DNA of 64,000 nucleotides from Volvariella volvacea V23 (Eukaryota > Basidiomycota > Agaricomycetes > Agaricales > Pluteaceae). This document shows, piece by piece, positions 1 to 11,660 of the stretch; position 1 is the stretch's first letter; every line of letters starts with the position of its first letter. The DNA is taken from positions 3,864,809-3,928,808 of the forward strand of contig KB722736.1 of assembly GCA_000349905.1 (NCBI GenBank), given 5' to 3'. The notes below the pieces were generated by a model. That model was not told the origin of the DNA. It saw nothing but the letters and a program-made list of their open reading frames with translations, and did not search any database. The position numbers and the translations under genes were made by a program.

Positions 1-192
1 AGTCCCTCTGTAGATGTATGGGAAGGAGATTCGCTAGTTAGATATTGCTGCAATGTCTGAAACGTGGCAGAAAACTGCACTGTGTACATTTTCCATATAC
101 AATAATCTAATAACTCTCCAACACAACACAATTAAGTGGCCTATTTTTCCAACATAAGCACAACGTAACCTTCGTGACCAGTCAAGTTTGGC

Positions 193-696
193 TCACCTAA
201 GACAATTGCCACTGCGACCTGTATCTGTGGTATAAAACAATAGCCACTTGCCAGATTCATAATATGGTTGTAGATGCCAGCAATGCACGCAGATGTGACA
301 CGTACTATCACAAATGGTCTTGTCGAACACTACTCGTGCCCCAGAGTGATGGTCATCTTCAAGCGTCCCATCCTAGAAACTGCGAGTACCGGGGCACCCC
401 GTGACAGCGTCGGAAAAATATAGGCTCACCTGAAAACTGTGCTTTTGTCGAGTTCTTAGCGACGAGGTAGAATGAGGGGCCATACGGAGTTGGCGTATTC
501 TGCCAGTGATGATTACTTCTAGGTTACGCGTTGTAAAAGACAACTTGGCAGTGTCCCTGGGTTTGATGGATGGCTTGGCATAATCAAACAGCTTGTCGTC
601 GTGGCCTGTTAGGTTGGCGAAGCCACGAGTCCGAAGAAAATAAGCATACAATCGCCAGATAGATATCCAGTTGTTTAAGTTGAATACCGGCTCCAA
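193..696 (-). CDS. possible short gene, 3' exons only
   Basis: Two exons fit together in phase on the minus strand: 696..430 and 372..193, joined by a 57-bp GTGAGC...CTAG intron (373..429), ending in TGA at 193-195. They would encode about 148 residues. The first exon has no ATG; it opens just downstream of a CTGACAG acceptor-like site near 698, so further 5' exons probably lie between 700 and 1280, where open minus-strand stretches exist but no convincing chain was found. The last exon is cysteine-rich (for example CDSTCHICVHCW), which could bind metal, but no family was recognised. It could also be noise; the phase-preserving intron is the main support. Confidence 0.3.
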
Positions 697-1680
697 AGCT
701 GTCAGCGCCTAGGGTGCTAGAGAGATGGCATTTCCGGGACAGGATCAAGGGTTATGGTCCCTTCCACACGTATCTGGGCTCTGAGATGCCGATATCATTT
801 CAATTGATAAAAAGAACGGGCTTTTTCTGTCCACGCCTATGCTGTGAGTGCCTGTGATGCTGCGGCCAAGGCCAAATCTTGCGCAACGAGTTTGCGGTTT
901 GAAGGAAGCTAGCGGATAGGCATGACAGCGGGTGCGTCCTAGTTCTGATCGCGTATAAAGGACAGCAGTTAATCGGATTCTCCGAGTCCAGCGTTCTAGC
1001 CTCCGATGTAACAGTCTAGTGCTGCACTGGGTAGCTTGCATTGTTCATGATGCTGCCCAATTGAGCGGGATAAAAAGCTTTTCCAAACAAAAGGGATCGT
1101 TTTACTTTCGTCATCGATTGAGGCTTGGCAGGCTATGACTGGAACGGAGTGTTGAGTTGGGAGATGTTTGTCATCACCTTCCGAGGTCCTTGGACAACAA
1201 GGGTCAACAACGCCAGTGGCGCCGATGTCTCCAAGAGCCCCAACACAACATGGAATCAGAGTCGAGGAGATGCGCACATGGTACGTCTCCCCCCGATCCC
1301 GTCGTTTTCCTCTTAAAAATGCGTAATTCGTAGACCCCGGAATTTCTGTTTCTGCACCATCTCCAACTTACCCTGGTCCAATGTCCAGCCCTGTTAATGC
1401 TGATGAACTATCACGAGAATAACGTGGAATGGCATCCAATATCCCATTGCCGTTGCACTAAACAAGTCACGGTACCAGTAGGCGCGTAACTTATCAGCGC
1501 ATTTTTTCCGCATGCCGAGTAAGTAATTGATCCTTGTATATAATGTACCTATGCTGATTCATGTGCAAGGGTTGGCATCATAGTCCAAGCTCGCAAAGAC
1601 CCTTCTTCTATCGAATACGACATCCCTCCACCTCATCACCTCCTCGTGTGGATCCCGCCGACTGAAGCTCCTGAACTATC
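697..1680. other. intergenic / unresolved
   Basis: No convincing complete gene. Open minus-strand stretches (about 745-1277) may be 5' exons of the weak gene at 193-696. A TATA-like run (TTGTATATAATG, about 1533-1544) sits about 140 bp upstream of the FAD oxidase start and could be its core promoter. Confidence 0.4.
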
Positions 1681-3394
1681 ATGCGACTGCTGCTACTCGC
1701 GCTGACAGCTGCCGCCGTGCAGGCACTTCCTCGCCCTGGTGCAGAATGTGTATTTGCTTATTTTATCAAGCACTCTATGATTTGAGCACTGACGTAACTT
1801 TAGTGCGCACTCCTTCACAATGACTACCCCGACAAGGTATCCTTCCCGGGTTCATCAGAGTATATGGATGAAACGCAAGCGTACTGGTGTATGTATCCCA
1901 TCGCAAACCAATTCGGAACCTGCTGACGAGACTCCCACCACGTAGCATCTTCATGTATTGTATCTCCAGCTTGCTTCTTCGTGCCAGACATCACAAGCGA
2001 AGTCTCCCAAGCAGTGAAGCTCCTCGCCACCAACAACTGCCGCTTCTCCGTACGGGCAGGTGGCCATCACTCCTCCATCGGAGCTGCTAGCAACCACAAG
2101 GGCGTTGTCATCTCAATGGCGAATTTCAAGCAAAGAGATGTCGATCCGGCTAACAATGTCATCCGCGTCGGTCCTGGGAATCGAATCCACGAAATATACG
2201 CAGCCACAGACGCGTATCGCAAAGTTCCGGTAATTGGTCGACACGCACAAGTCGGTACTGGCCTTCTTCTAGGAGCTGGCCTCTCGTACTTGAATAATCA
2301 AGAGGGCCTTTCCGTCGACAATGTTGTTGCACACGAGGTTGTCCTTGCCGACGGCTCTGTTGTGGTCGCTTCTCGCGACAGTCACGCAGATCTACACCAA
2401 GCACTCAAAGGTGGAGGCGACAACTTCGGAATTGTAACCCGTTACGACCTAAAATTGTTCGACCTTCCCGAGTCCTTCCTTGCTGGTGTAGTCACATATG
2501 GAGATGATGCTATCGACTCCCTTGACGACTTAACATATGATTACCACATGCGTGTTGCCAAAAAGGAGAAACTAACCCATATTCTACCTCAGTGGGGCTT
2601 CCACGGCGCCAACAGACAACGCGAAGCCTATATACCCTTCCTATACCTCAAGAACGAACCACAACTCCCCGCTTCCCTTCAGCATTGGCTTGACGTTCCA
2701 TTCGTCCACAACACCATTCGTAACACATCCACTTTCGCACCTCTTTCGTTCGAAAACGATGATGGCTTCGGTAATGGCGACTTCCATCAGCAACGTACCT
2801 TGACAATCTACCCCGACCGCGCATTCTTCAAGCAAGTCTCCCGTCTGTGGCACGAATTTTCCCAAACTTGGCAGCACATCGAGGGATTCTACTCTTTGCA
2901 CGGCAAAATGCCAATCACCCCATACATGGTCCAGAAGGGTATTGAAAATGGTGGCAACGTTCTGGGTCTTGAAGGTATCAAGAAACCTGTCTCTAGTATG
3001 TCAATACATTAGAATTGCCTTTATAGTAAACTAATATTTCTATATTGCCTGATAACTAGTCTTCTATTTCGACGTCGCGTGCAACTACGCACACGATACC
3101 CGTCCACTCTTCGAGGCCATTGAGGCATTCGTCGATCGCATCCGCGAACTCGCTCGCAAACGCGGTCTATTACACCCATACGTGTAAGCATTCTCTCGCC
3201 GATCCACTAAGCCACGAAACATCAGATTCTCACTCACGTCTTGTCCCTGCAGAATGTGGAATTATGCTGCCTTTAACCAGCGGGTGGTTGACAGCTACGG
3301 CCCAGAGAACGTCTCGTTCTTGAAAGGAGTCTCCAAAAAGTATGATCCTGATGGCATCTTCCAAAGCCTCGTGGGTGGTCAGAAGCTTGTATGA
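1681..3394 (+). CDS. secreted FAD-linked oxidase (berberine-bridge / PCMH type)
   Basis: Model: join(1681..1749,1804..1888,1946..2995,3060..3183,3253..3394), 489 aa, all junctions in phase. The protein opens with a signal peptide (MRLLLLALTAAAVQALP). The next exon carries the family-typical YPDKVSFPGS..Y..YW segment. The FAD-binding PCMH domain follows: VRAGGHHSS near residue 80 (the His after GG is the usual site of covalent FAD attachment), then GLLLGAGLSYL, and GDNFGIVTRYDLKLF. The C-terminus holds WNYAAFNQRVVDSYG and the closing KYDPDGIFQ motif of the BBE domain. Such enzymes oxidise carbohydrates, alcohols or alkaloid-like substrates outside the cell or in the secretory route; the substrate here is unknown. 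EasE of ergot alkaloid pathways belongs to the same superfamily, which matters because EasG-like reductases lie downstream, but that link is only inference. Confidence 0.88.
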
Positions 3395-4522
3395 GTGGGC
3401 TTCTCGATCTCATCCGCAGGTTGCGGATCGTGCGATGGTCCGGACAGGTTCTTTGGACACTGCATCTGGGCCAGCGCTCGCTGGACTTCATGTATCCTCT
3501 CTCTTAGACTGCCATAGGCAGGCGTAATGTATGGTGTACATCGTGTATTATTTATTTTGCGCAATTCCTTCCTTCTATTCATCTGTACTTGCCCATAAGC
3601 AACGCTACTGGGAATCTGCATGATGTACGACCGCAGTATATGCATACAACTCTTCCCCGATTCAAAAACCAGACGCTATAATTTATTAAAAATGCCAAAG
3701 AAGGTCGACATCAACTAGTCATTATAATTAGATAGTAATTCCCTAAACTCGGACTTTAATGCGATGCTTTTCCAATTCCCTGAGAGCAACAGTATCTGAA
3801 CCAGTGTCGTGTGCGACGCCGATGAAGGAGAATTTCCTCATCAGGGCATCACACGACACTGATTCAGACGTCGGCTAGACGGTGCTCGAAGGCTCATAGC
3901 TTATAGCTTTTACTGATATTCGGAAGGTTTTGAGGCTCTGGGCGGGTCATATGAATAAGATAGGAGGACTTGCAAGCGTGAATGCTCATATACTCACCCC
4001 CAAAAGCAATTACGACTAGAGCGACTGCAAATAGATCCATTATAAGCTATAGCAACTTCAAGAGGACATAGATACTTACCGACAGTGAAACGGGAACCAG
4101 GTACCTTAGGGATTCTCCTGGACGAGAAGGGGGATCTGAGGTCATGACCGAGGCTGGAGGGGCATTTATCGATTATTTATCCTCCGTGTTGAACATGGGG
4201 ATTGGTAGGTTCGGGATGAAGGAAAGCGGGACGCTGTGGCTTTATGGTGTCTCTATCGTCTCCTGCCACGGCGGAAGGGAAGGACGAGTGCGACACAACC
4301 AACGTCGTACTAGGAGCGGGCCAAGGCAAGGCTTTTATACTCACCCAAAAGGCAATTTAGGAAGTGCAAAGGAAGTTCGATAACTCAGCACATTATTCAA
4401 AAAAATGGGACAAGTAGATACACTAATATGGATGCAGTGATACAGAGCAACAACGATGGAAATTATAATGATCAAAGCATGGGGTTTCCCTGCGTCTTCG
4501 AGTAAACAGAACGTTCTAAGAT
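3395..4522. other. intergenic with a long hairpin
   Basis: Holds the 3' ends of the flanking genes and the 3795-3868 hairpin (listed separately). A short minus-strand stretch near 3990-4145 has a donor/acceptor pair and a small hydrophobic reading frame but does not join into one open frame, so no gene is called. Confidence 0.4.
3795..3868. other. imperfect inverted repeat / precursor-like hairpin
   Basis: The left arm 3795-3829 pairs with the right arm 3834-3868. The outer 19 bp match at 18 of 19 positions, followed by a 7-nt symmetric internal loop, then a second short stem (GATGA/TCATC and nearby pairs) and a loop of about four bases. The shape resembles a microRNA-like precursor or a tiny MITE. 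No target-site duplication was seen. Confidence 0.6.
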
Positions 4523-5392
4523 TCATGCAGCGGAGCTTACCATGAAGACTTTCAGGGCTTCGTAATATTGCAATATAGGACGACGATTCTCAGGAGAGAA
4601 TAAACCCTCATCAAGAAAGGAAGATGGGCCCGGAACACGTGGAATGAGCTTTTTCACCGTAGTAACGGGTTGAGATACACCCCGCCCTGCGTCAATGCAT
4701 TTGAGCAGCTCCTCGGAAACCGGGATAAGGTAGAATGTCGGAGCCGTCCCACTCATAAGAATGCCAGGGATTATTTGAGACTTCAATTCAGGCTGCCCGG
4801 TGCGTTTGCGGAGTACGTTATTCCGATTAAAGGCAGCAATGGCATCAGCAATCAGCGTTGGCTCCGGCTGAGGATCATTCGAAGCGATGATGTGCTTTAT
4901 AGATGGTGTCAGTTTTCCTCTAGTGAGACGAGTGCGCCAACTGACCTGAACTAGATAAACCTCATGGCCTTCCGATAAGACACAGATATCAGGCGCTGCA
5001 TCGACGGATTTACCACTCATGTTGAAGGACAATTCATTGTTATGACGTATGAAACGTCCAGACTCCTCGTATTTGAGCAATTGGAGAAGAAATGTGGCAA
5101 AATCGTTGATTGAAGACTTGTCTCCTGTCATTGCATCTTGCAAGTAGAAATAAAACAGCCTCTCTTCAGTGGATAGAGATCCTTGAGGTTGTGTCTCATA
5201 ATTCAGGAGCACAGGAGACACGGCAGGTTCAGGTAGTTGGATCGAATTAAAAAATTCGTTCTCATCCACTTCCCCGATCTTGATACCAAGTACATTCAGC
5301 TCGTGTTCCGTCCACTCGATAGCTGGTTTCGCAACCAAGTTCATGCTGGTCATGGTGATGGCTTGTGTGAGACTGGTACTGTGACGTGACAT
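4523..5392 (-). CDS. uncharacterised fungal protein, 289 aa
   Basis: A single long reading frame from ATG at 5392 to TGA at 4523. An in-frame ATG at 5353 (MTSMNLVAKP) is an alternative start. No signal peptide or membrane segment is visible and the protein looks globular. Its last codons, after the ALKVFM segment, overlap a perfect GTAAGC donor, so the last residues may be spliced out and a further 3' exon may lie between 4340 and 4510; I could not prove this. The family was not recognised. The gene is divergent from the MYND gene, with only 64 bp between the two chosen start codons, which suggests a shared promoter or later true starts. Confidence 0.6.
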   Translation of the reverse strand: MSRHSTSLTQAITMTSMNLVAKPAIEWTEHELNVLGIKIGEVDENEFFNSIQLPEPAVSPVLLNYETQPQGSLSTEERLFYFYLQDAMTGDKSSINDFATFLLQLLKYEESGRFIRHNNELSFNMSGKSVDAAPDICVLSEGHEVYLVQVSWRTRLTRGKLTPSIKHIIASNDPQPEPTLIADAIAAFNRNNVLRKRTGQPELKSQIIPGILMSGTAPTFYLIPVSEELLKCIDAGRGVSQPVTTVKKLIPRVPGPSSFLDEGLFSPENRRPILQYYEALKVFMVSSAA

Positions 5393-5456
5393 CGTCGCGT
5401 GCCCCAAATTAAACGCGACCTGTCACGCTGTGACTCCCGCACGCCAGCTCCTTTTC

Positions 5457-8180
5457 ATGCCGGGTCCAGGTCGAGCGAAGGCCAAGGCCAAAACGAAACC
5501 AAAAAGCGCTTCCAATGCACCAACGCAGCCACTGCACAGTGTATTAAAGCGCGATCACTACATTGGAAATATCGACAATGCTATGGGTTGGCATATGATC
5601 ATTATGATTTTGTGTGATGCCTTTGAGCTCCCCGGTGAGTTAGTGGCCAGTGGATGACCTTCTTGAGCGAGATTTGGAATATAAATCGCTCTCTTTCTAC
5701 CATAGATCTCACCACACGCAGTGGATTGAAGAAAGTTCACGCAAATTTCGCATCGATCTGCCAAAAGTTAGATGCAGCGTATGAAGGCCATAAGGATAAC
5801 GAGAGACTGGCAGGTGGAATCGTGGGCATCTATGCAAAGATGTGCTCTGATTCAATCCTGAGGAACAAGTTGTGGGCCAAGGGTAAGAGATGACGCCTTC
5901 TCCCAATTTTTCAATAACACTGGTCGCTTTCCGAAATGCAATCAAGGCTTGCTGGACAAGATCCTGCCTTTACTTGATAAACCTTCCGCTCGTCACCTCG
6001 CTCTTCGCACACTTGGGACAGTAACTCATCATGGTGGAGGGACCGTCCGCATGGACATTGCTCAAAAGGCGCCTCTGCTCATTAAGACCGTCCAAGATAA
6101 CTCCTACGACTTCAAAACGGCGGAGCTAGCGATCACGGTCCTTAGCCATTCCGTTGCTGCTTATTTCGATGGGGCTCAGCCTCTATCAATCAAAACAATT
6201 CAATTGTTGGAGCTTCCGAAGATTATCAAGCTGATTACGGAGACGGTCAAGAAACAGAATGCGACACCATATCTTATCAGTCATGGAATAGGCCTTATCG
6301 CGAGAGCAGCTCATAATGCTCCATCGACCCTTAAATCTATACCTTCCTCCATTAATCTCCTCGTCGCTGGCTTGCGAAGTCACAATTGGACAATGAAATC
6401 CAACTGCCTTAGTGGGTTGCTTCTGCTCCACCAACGTGAGGCAGAAGAGGATCAACGCACCCTTGACCCGTACAAATTCATGGCAGCCATCACAAGAGGC
6501 TTCCCCGATCACATCTCCGACCTCATGATGGACTACGGCCCCACAAGATGCGAGACCTATCTAACCCTCGAAACTACCAGAGACTTCCAACGCGCTATGA
6601 TTGCCGTCGTCCAAAATCGCAACCTCTACGACCTCGGACTCAAACTCGCCGAATTTATCCTCCGTACCGAGTTCTCCATCTCCGAGGGATGGTTCCAATC
6701 AGAAGACCCCGTCACTGGTCAGCTTGAAGCTGCAGACTTTGGAATGCCGTTCAAGACGTACACCGAGTCCCTTCCTTATGCCGCCAAAGCCATTCGAGCG
6801 AAAGGAAAACCCAATGAAATGGATTACGCCGATGTCATCGACATCAAATACCTCATTATGAAACAGAGGGTGCGGGATGCGGTCTCAATAGCCAAAAAAT
6901 CTCTCGTCCGAAATCCCCACCACGCATACTTCTACTACGCCATTACCCTCGCTGCGGATCCGGTCGAGGGCCTCCGTGCAGGCAAGAAAGGGCTCAAATG
7001 CAAAATCATTACTCCGTTCATCCGGTTCCAGATGCTACAACGCGCGGTGGAGCAGGCTGGAGAAATGGGGGTGAAATACCTTCAAGCCGCACACGAGGGC
7101 GAGAAGGAGTGGGAGGAGGGGATTGCCTTTTTGATGAGCGCGTATGAGGATGCGAAGACCTATGTTGAGCAGGCGCCTCCGGATAATAGGCATATGAAGA
7201 ATATGCTTTATTGGTTAATTTTGTTGAGTATTGTGGTTAGAGGCAGTGAGATTGGACCGGATTTAAGAGAAATTAAGGTATGTATACTGGCACTTCATTA
7301 GTCTTATAAATCTGAATGATGTTTCTTTGTCGTTCTATCTTGATTTCGTAGCATTACATCGAGAACCTGAAGGTTGCAGACGAGATAAGCACATTCATAG
7401 GCGTTCCGCCACCAAAAACCTACGTGCGTCTCGCTCAACAAACAGTCGTCAAACTGTTCTCCGAGGCAGTGGCCGAATACGGGAGTATGATGTCCATCAT
7501 TGATTCCAAAGATCTAGGGACTATCACCCCAGAAAGAGCTGAAGACGAACTGGCCGCTTGGTTGGAGGAGTTGGAGTTGGAGTTGGAGGATGAGCATGAG
7601 CATGAGCATGGTCATGGTCACGACCATGGCGCGCACACACATGCACACCCACACGGTGTGAAGAAACCAAAGAAGGAAAGAGGACACCCTAATGTGAATT
7701 CAAATCATGTTAGTTTGTACCGTTGTTCGTGGTGCGGCAATCCGTCAGCCGTGCTGAAGAAATGTAAGTGCTTCCTTCAATTACCCTTTTCACCCCATTC
7801 GTGCTCGTTGGACACGTCATGCTGCCGCGTTGTACTCGTGCAACCCGATGTCCCTTCTACGGCCTTACATTGTCATGGCCCACTGGCGAGACCCAAAGAG
7901 CTGACGCGTCCTTCATTCCTTCATATTCTTATCCCTTCTACAATATACTAACACTAATGTTGACAGGTAGCGGGTGTTCAATTACAAGGTAAGCTGATAA
8001 ATGTACCTCCAGGCACCGCAGTAAACCTAACAATGCCTTTTCAACTACCCTACCACTCCCACTGGCACCGATAGGTACTGCGACACGTCGTGCCAGAAAT
8101 TCCACTGGTCAGAACATAAGAAGAAATGTGGAGCTTCAGGTGCAGGTGCAGGTACTTCAAATCCAAAATCGAGCTCTTGA
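5457..8180 (+). CDS. TPR-like MYND zinc-finger protein
   Basis: Model: join(5457..5634,5706..5882,5947..7277,7352..7763,7967..7988,8075..8180), 741 aa, all phases consistent. A basic N-terminus (KAKAKTKPK) leads into a long helical region with TPR/armadillo-like pieces (for example AVSIAKKSLVRNPHHAYFYY near residue 330). Around residues 630-660 is a Glu- then His-rich linker (EHEHGHGHDHGAHTHAHPHG). The C-terminus is a textbook MYND finger: CSWC, KKCSGC, RYCDTSCQ, HWSEHKKKC, giving the C2..C2..C2HC ligand set. It is assembled across two introns, one exon being only 22 nt. MYND fingers bind short proline-containing peptides, so an adaptor role is likely; there is no SET domain. The His run could bind zinc or nickel. 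Confidence 0.85.
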
Positions 8181-8868
8181 TTAATAAAGAGAGTCGTGAT
8201 TTGAGTTTATTGCATGCACAGGATGCTCTTCTTGTGGCACGATACTACACGTTGCTGGCGAGGGCGAGCCCCAGATCAGATTCTTGAACTGCGTTGATGG
8301 GTCGTTTATGGTATATATGATTGTATTAGTAGGTCGGAGTACCCGTACCATGTATACATTGTATCAGTACCTTGTAGGTTTCGAAGATTCCGGATCCAAG
8401 ACCGTTGGTGTTAGCAGTAGTCCGTCTTATCCCCATACATTTAGTGAGAAACAGCAATGGATTTGACGTTTGTCATGGAAATTGTTCTATTTTGGTACAT
8501 GTCCTCCATTCCAAGTGGATTGTAGTGGGTGTAGTGGAGCAAAGATGATCATGAGGTCTCTCGGACATCCATACACGGTCAGACAATCATCTGACGATCA
8601 AGCGTCCTCGGGGTTATGCTTGTAGACGGTTGGTACTGTCTAGTATAACAGCTATAGCAATTGACGTTTTGGTGACGCATTAGTGACGCGTCTTGTCTGG
8701 CTGGTGGGCCATCGGCCCCGTAATGTACTAGTACGGACCTGGCCGAACCCACCAGAACTGGAGCTCATGTCGAGAAACAGCATACCTCTGACGAGATATA
8801 AACTTGTAGTCAATTACCTACTAATTTCATCAACACACCCAACTTCCTCGAGCCTACTCGTCTCAGAA
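8181..8868. other. intergenic, promoter of EasG-like gene A
   Basis: No gene seen. The right end holds the promoter elements listed at 8770-8802. Confidence 0.5.
8770..8802 (+). promoter_or_regulatory. shared element plus TATA box, EasG-like gene A
   Basis: TCGAGAAACAG at 8770-8780 is followed by GATATAAAC at 8794-8802, about 70 bp before the ATG. The same 11-mer and a TATA box occur at similar spacing before the paralogue at 20944. Confidence 0.5.
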
Positions 8869-9856
8869 ATGACAATCCTCATCACGGGGGGAACAGGCAA
8901 AACAGGCTCTCGCCTCTCAAAGGTGCTCCACGACTTGGGCCACTCTGTCCTCATCACCTCTCGCTCTGGCAACCCTCCACCCTCCGATATCCCCGCCGTC
9001 AAATTCGACTGGCTCGACAGCACCACCCATGCCAATCCTTTCACCGAAACGGAGAAACTCGGTATCAGCGCTATTGACAGGATTTATCTCGTTGCTCCAA
9101 CTACCCTGGATATGCTGGGTGCTATGAAACCGTTCATCGAAGTGGGCGTTGAAAAGGGCGTGAAGAGGTTTGTGCTGTTGAGTGCTTCGAGCATCGAGAT
9201 CGGACATCCAATTATGGGCAAGGTACACGAATACCTCAGTGAAACAAAAATAGATTATGTCGTTCTGAGGCCTAGTTGGTTTTTCGGTAAGTATTTCTCA
9301 ATTTACAAGATAAATATCGCATACTGACTATCGGCTCCGTGTCAGAAAACTTTGGAATCCAGTGGCTTCACACAATTCGCGACAAGGACGAAATACCGAG
9401 TAGGGGTGAGGACGGAAAGACGCCTTTTGTCGCTGCAGATGATATAGCGGATGCAGCTGCTCAAGCTCTTACGGAAGAGCCATGTCGCAACGCTGATTTG
9501 ATTATTGCCGGTCCCGATCTCTTGAGCTTCGACGATGTAAGCTTCGCTCTTAGTTACCGTGAAGCCTAGGCTGAGACTCACCGTATCACACCTCCGATCC
9601 GCAGGTGGCAAACATAGCTTCAGAAGTCCTCGGGCGTAAAATCGAGCACAAGAGACACACTCACGATCAACATGTAGCATTTTATATCGCTTCAGGATTA
9701 TCAAAAGAGCACGCTGAGGTTTTAGCTTCTGCAGAAGCGACCATTGCATTAGGAGTAGAAGAAGCTGCAGCGAAATCGGGGAGGATATACGTCGGAAAAC
9801 GCCACCTTAAGGACTGGTTTGAGAAAAACAAGGCGTTGTGGGAGCCGAAGAGCTAA
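8869..9856 (+). CDS. EasG-like NAD(P)-binding reductase, copy A
   Basis: Model: join(8869..9286,9346..9536,9605..9856), 286 aa. The start MTILITGGTGKTGSRL carries the Rossmann dinucleotide motif GGTGxTG. Later come FDWLDSTTHANPF, DRIYLVAPTTLD and KGVKRFVLLSASS, the usual run of atypical short-chain (NmrA-like) reductases of the TIGR03649 / AFUA_2G17970 group, to which ergot enzymes FgaFS and EasG belong. The C-terminus has the conserved VGKRHLKDWFEKNK. The canonical active-site YxxxK is not evident, as usual for this group. The start was chosen for the intact Rossmann motif and the TATA box about 70 bp upstream. Many basidiomycetes carry such genes without making ergot alkaloids, so the substrate is unknown. 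Paralogues are at 19420, 20944 and 22469. Confidence 0.88.
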
Positions 9857-9956
9857 ATGCATTTTTATGTATAACAACTCGCTGTTTGTTTTATGCAGAT
9901 GCGGAGATTCTAGAGACGGCCAGTGTAGCGCCCATCAGAGCTGGATAAAAAATCGT

Positions 9957-9987
9957 GGATGTGTTGCTGGATGTGTTGCTGGATGTG
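9957..9987 (+). repeat. 12-bp tandem repeat
   Basis: The unit GGATGTGTTGCT is repeated about 2.6 times between EasG-like gene A and the first F-box gene. Confidence 0.7.
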
Positions 9988-10083
9988 AGGTGTTGATATC
10001 AACCTGCGGCTGTCACAAGTGACCAACATATCCTAACCAGCCCTTCCAAGCTCAGATCCGGCCCATTTCATCAAAACCTCAGC

Positions 10084-11660
10084 ATGACGTTCGAGTCAAA
10101 GGAAGGTATCGCTAAACTCGTTGCAGAGGTGGTTTTGAAGATAGGACCCAGTCTGCCAGCTGCTGCCCGGCAGGAAGCTGGTCCAGTGCCAGTTGTTGCC
10201 AGTGGCATTACCTCCCTTTCCCTTCCTCCCGAACTTCTCCAACACATTTTCTCTTATGCTCTTGGGCCCCTTTCTTGGTCAGAAAACCACCCTTATCTTG
10301 GACACATCGCGGTAACTAGTGTATGTCGGTATTGGCGCAGCGTAGCAATCGCATATGGTCCATTATGGGCGACGATTGTACCACCTTACAACTCGAGGAC
10401 TACCACATGGATCTCTGAGCTCATTCAACGATCTCAAGACTATCCACTCTCCGTCATTTTTGGGACCTATAAATTCGTAGATTTAAGGGACAAGCTTCAT
10501 TGCTTCAACTTTGTCCTCTCACAAATTCATCGGATACGCTCTTTGGACATCGACATCGGGGACTACAGTTTCGATTCTACCCTCTTGTCTTCGCTCTCCA
10601 CGCCGGCCCCATTGTTACGCTATCTCAGACTCTATGGTTGCAATTTTTCGGACGATTCATTAGTACCACTCTTTCAAAACTCGATACCCCTCCTCACTCG
10701 GCTCACCATAGGGGAATGCGGCATCAATTATGACAATTTCCCATTTCAGACATTACCACAATTAACTAAGCTCATCCTGGAAGACAACAGGACTGGAGGC
10801 TCGACGAGTGGTCTCGTGCGATTTCTTCAAGCTATTCCGAATCTTCAACATCTGGAGTTCCGATACTCACCCCCTTGTGGTGATGACCCAGTTCCCACTC
10901 CCGTCAATCTAATTCCTATTCCGCTCAATAGCCTCACATCACTGATCATTTTCGAGGGCGTGGAGGATCTTGGAGACTTTCTACCACGCATAGCTGTTAA
11001 TCCCAGGACAAAAATCAAAATCGAGTTGGTGTATTTCGATGACCCTTCCATTCAAGTTCCATACGCATTCTCATTCTTTCGAAGGATCTACATGGTGGAA
11101 TAGCCCTATTTTCGGAACGAGGTCCTGATCGCCACCACCAGCCTGATTGGTTCAAGTTTCGTCTAGAACGAAATCGCTATATGAGGAAAGCTCCAGATGT
11201 CGACGCCTTTCTTCCCGTTGCTAGCAACCTGATATCATCACTACCACTGGACCACCTTCGCCGTCTTACGCTGTCTGTCTTTGAAATGTCAGAGGATCAG
11301 TGGAGGAATGCTCTTAATTGCATAGAGAGATTAGAAGTGATGGTTTTGAAGCAGGGTCCGGAAGCCACTTCGCTGGAGGCACTCTTTTATGCCTTATCCG
11401 CGTCTCCTGTCTTGCTCCCGAGTTGGAATGTTTTGGCGTTGGATATCCCATTTGATTTGATGAATATGGATGCGGCTTTTCATTGTCTCGGGAAAAGGAG
11501 AGAGATGGGTTTTCCACTGCAGTCCTTGTTCGTTGTTCGGGAGGAGGACACAGGTCTAAGCTATCCATCTGACGAGGTAGCCTATTATGCCATCCGTTGT
11601 GCGAAAATTGAGTTGCAATATTCTATAGCTAGTCGATGTAATTGGCATGACCTCCTGTAG
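10084..11660 (+). pseudogene. F-box/LRR gene 1, interrupted by a deletion
   Basis: ATG at 10084 opens 339 codons with an F-box (LSLPPELLQHIFSYA, SVCRYWRSVA, YGPLWATI), then LRR-like repeats (RYLRLYGCNFSD, LTRLTIGECG). The frame stops at 11103, but homologous coding continues in another frame to TAG at 11660. Compared with the neighbour at 12231-13789 and the intact paralogue at 37105-38748, about 79 nt are missing at about 11085, which shifts the frame. A 56-bp intron (11029..11084, GTGTAT...GAAG) would restore a 506-aa protein, but it would remove codons the paralogues keep. F-box proteins link substrates to SCF ubiquitin ligases. I favour a degraded gene; a working spliced form is possible. 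Confidence 0.65.

Noticed and set aside
3990..4145. Possible tiny membrane-protein gene on the minus strand (MTSDPPSRPGES.. then a hydrophobic ALVVIAFG segment)
   Set aside because: The donor and acceptor exist but the two exons do not join in one frame from any ATG.
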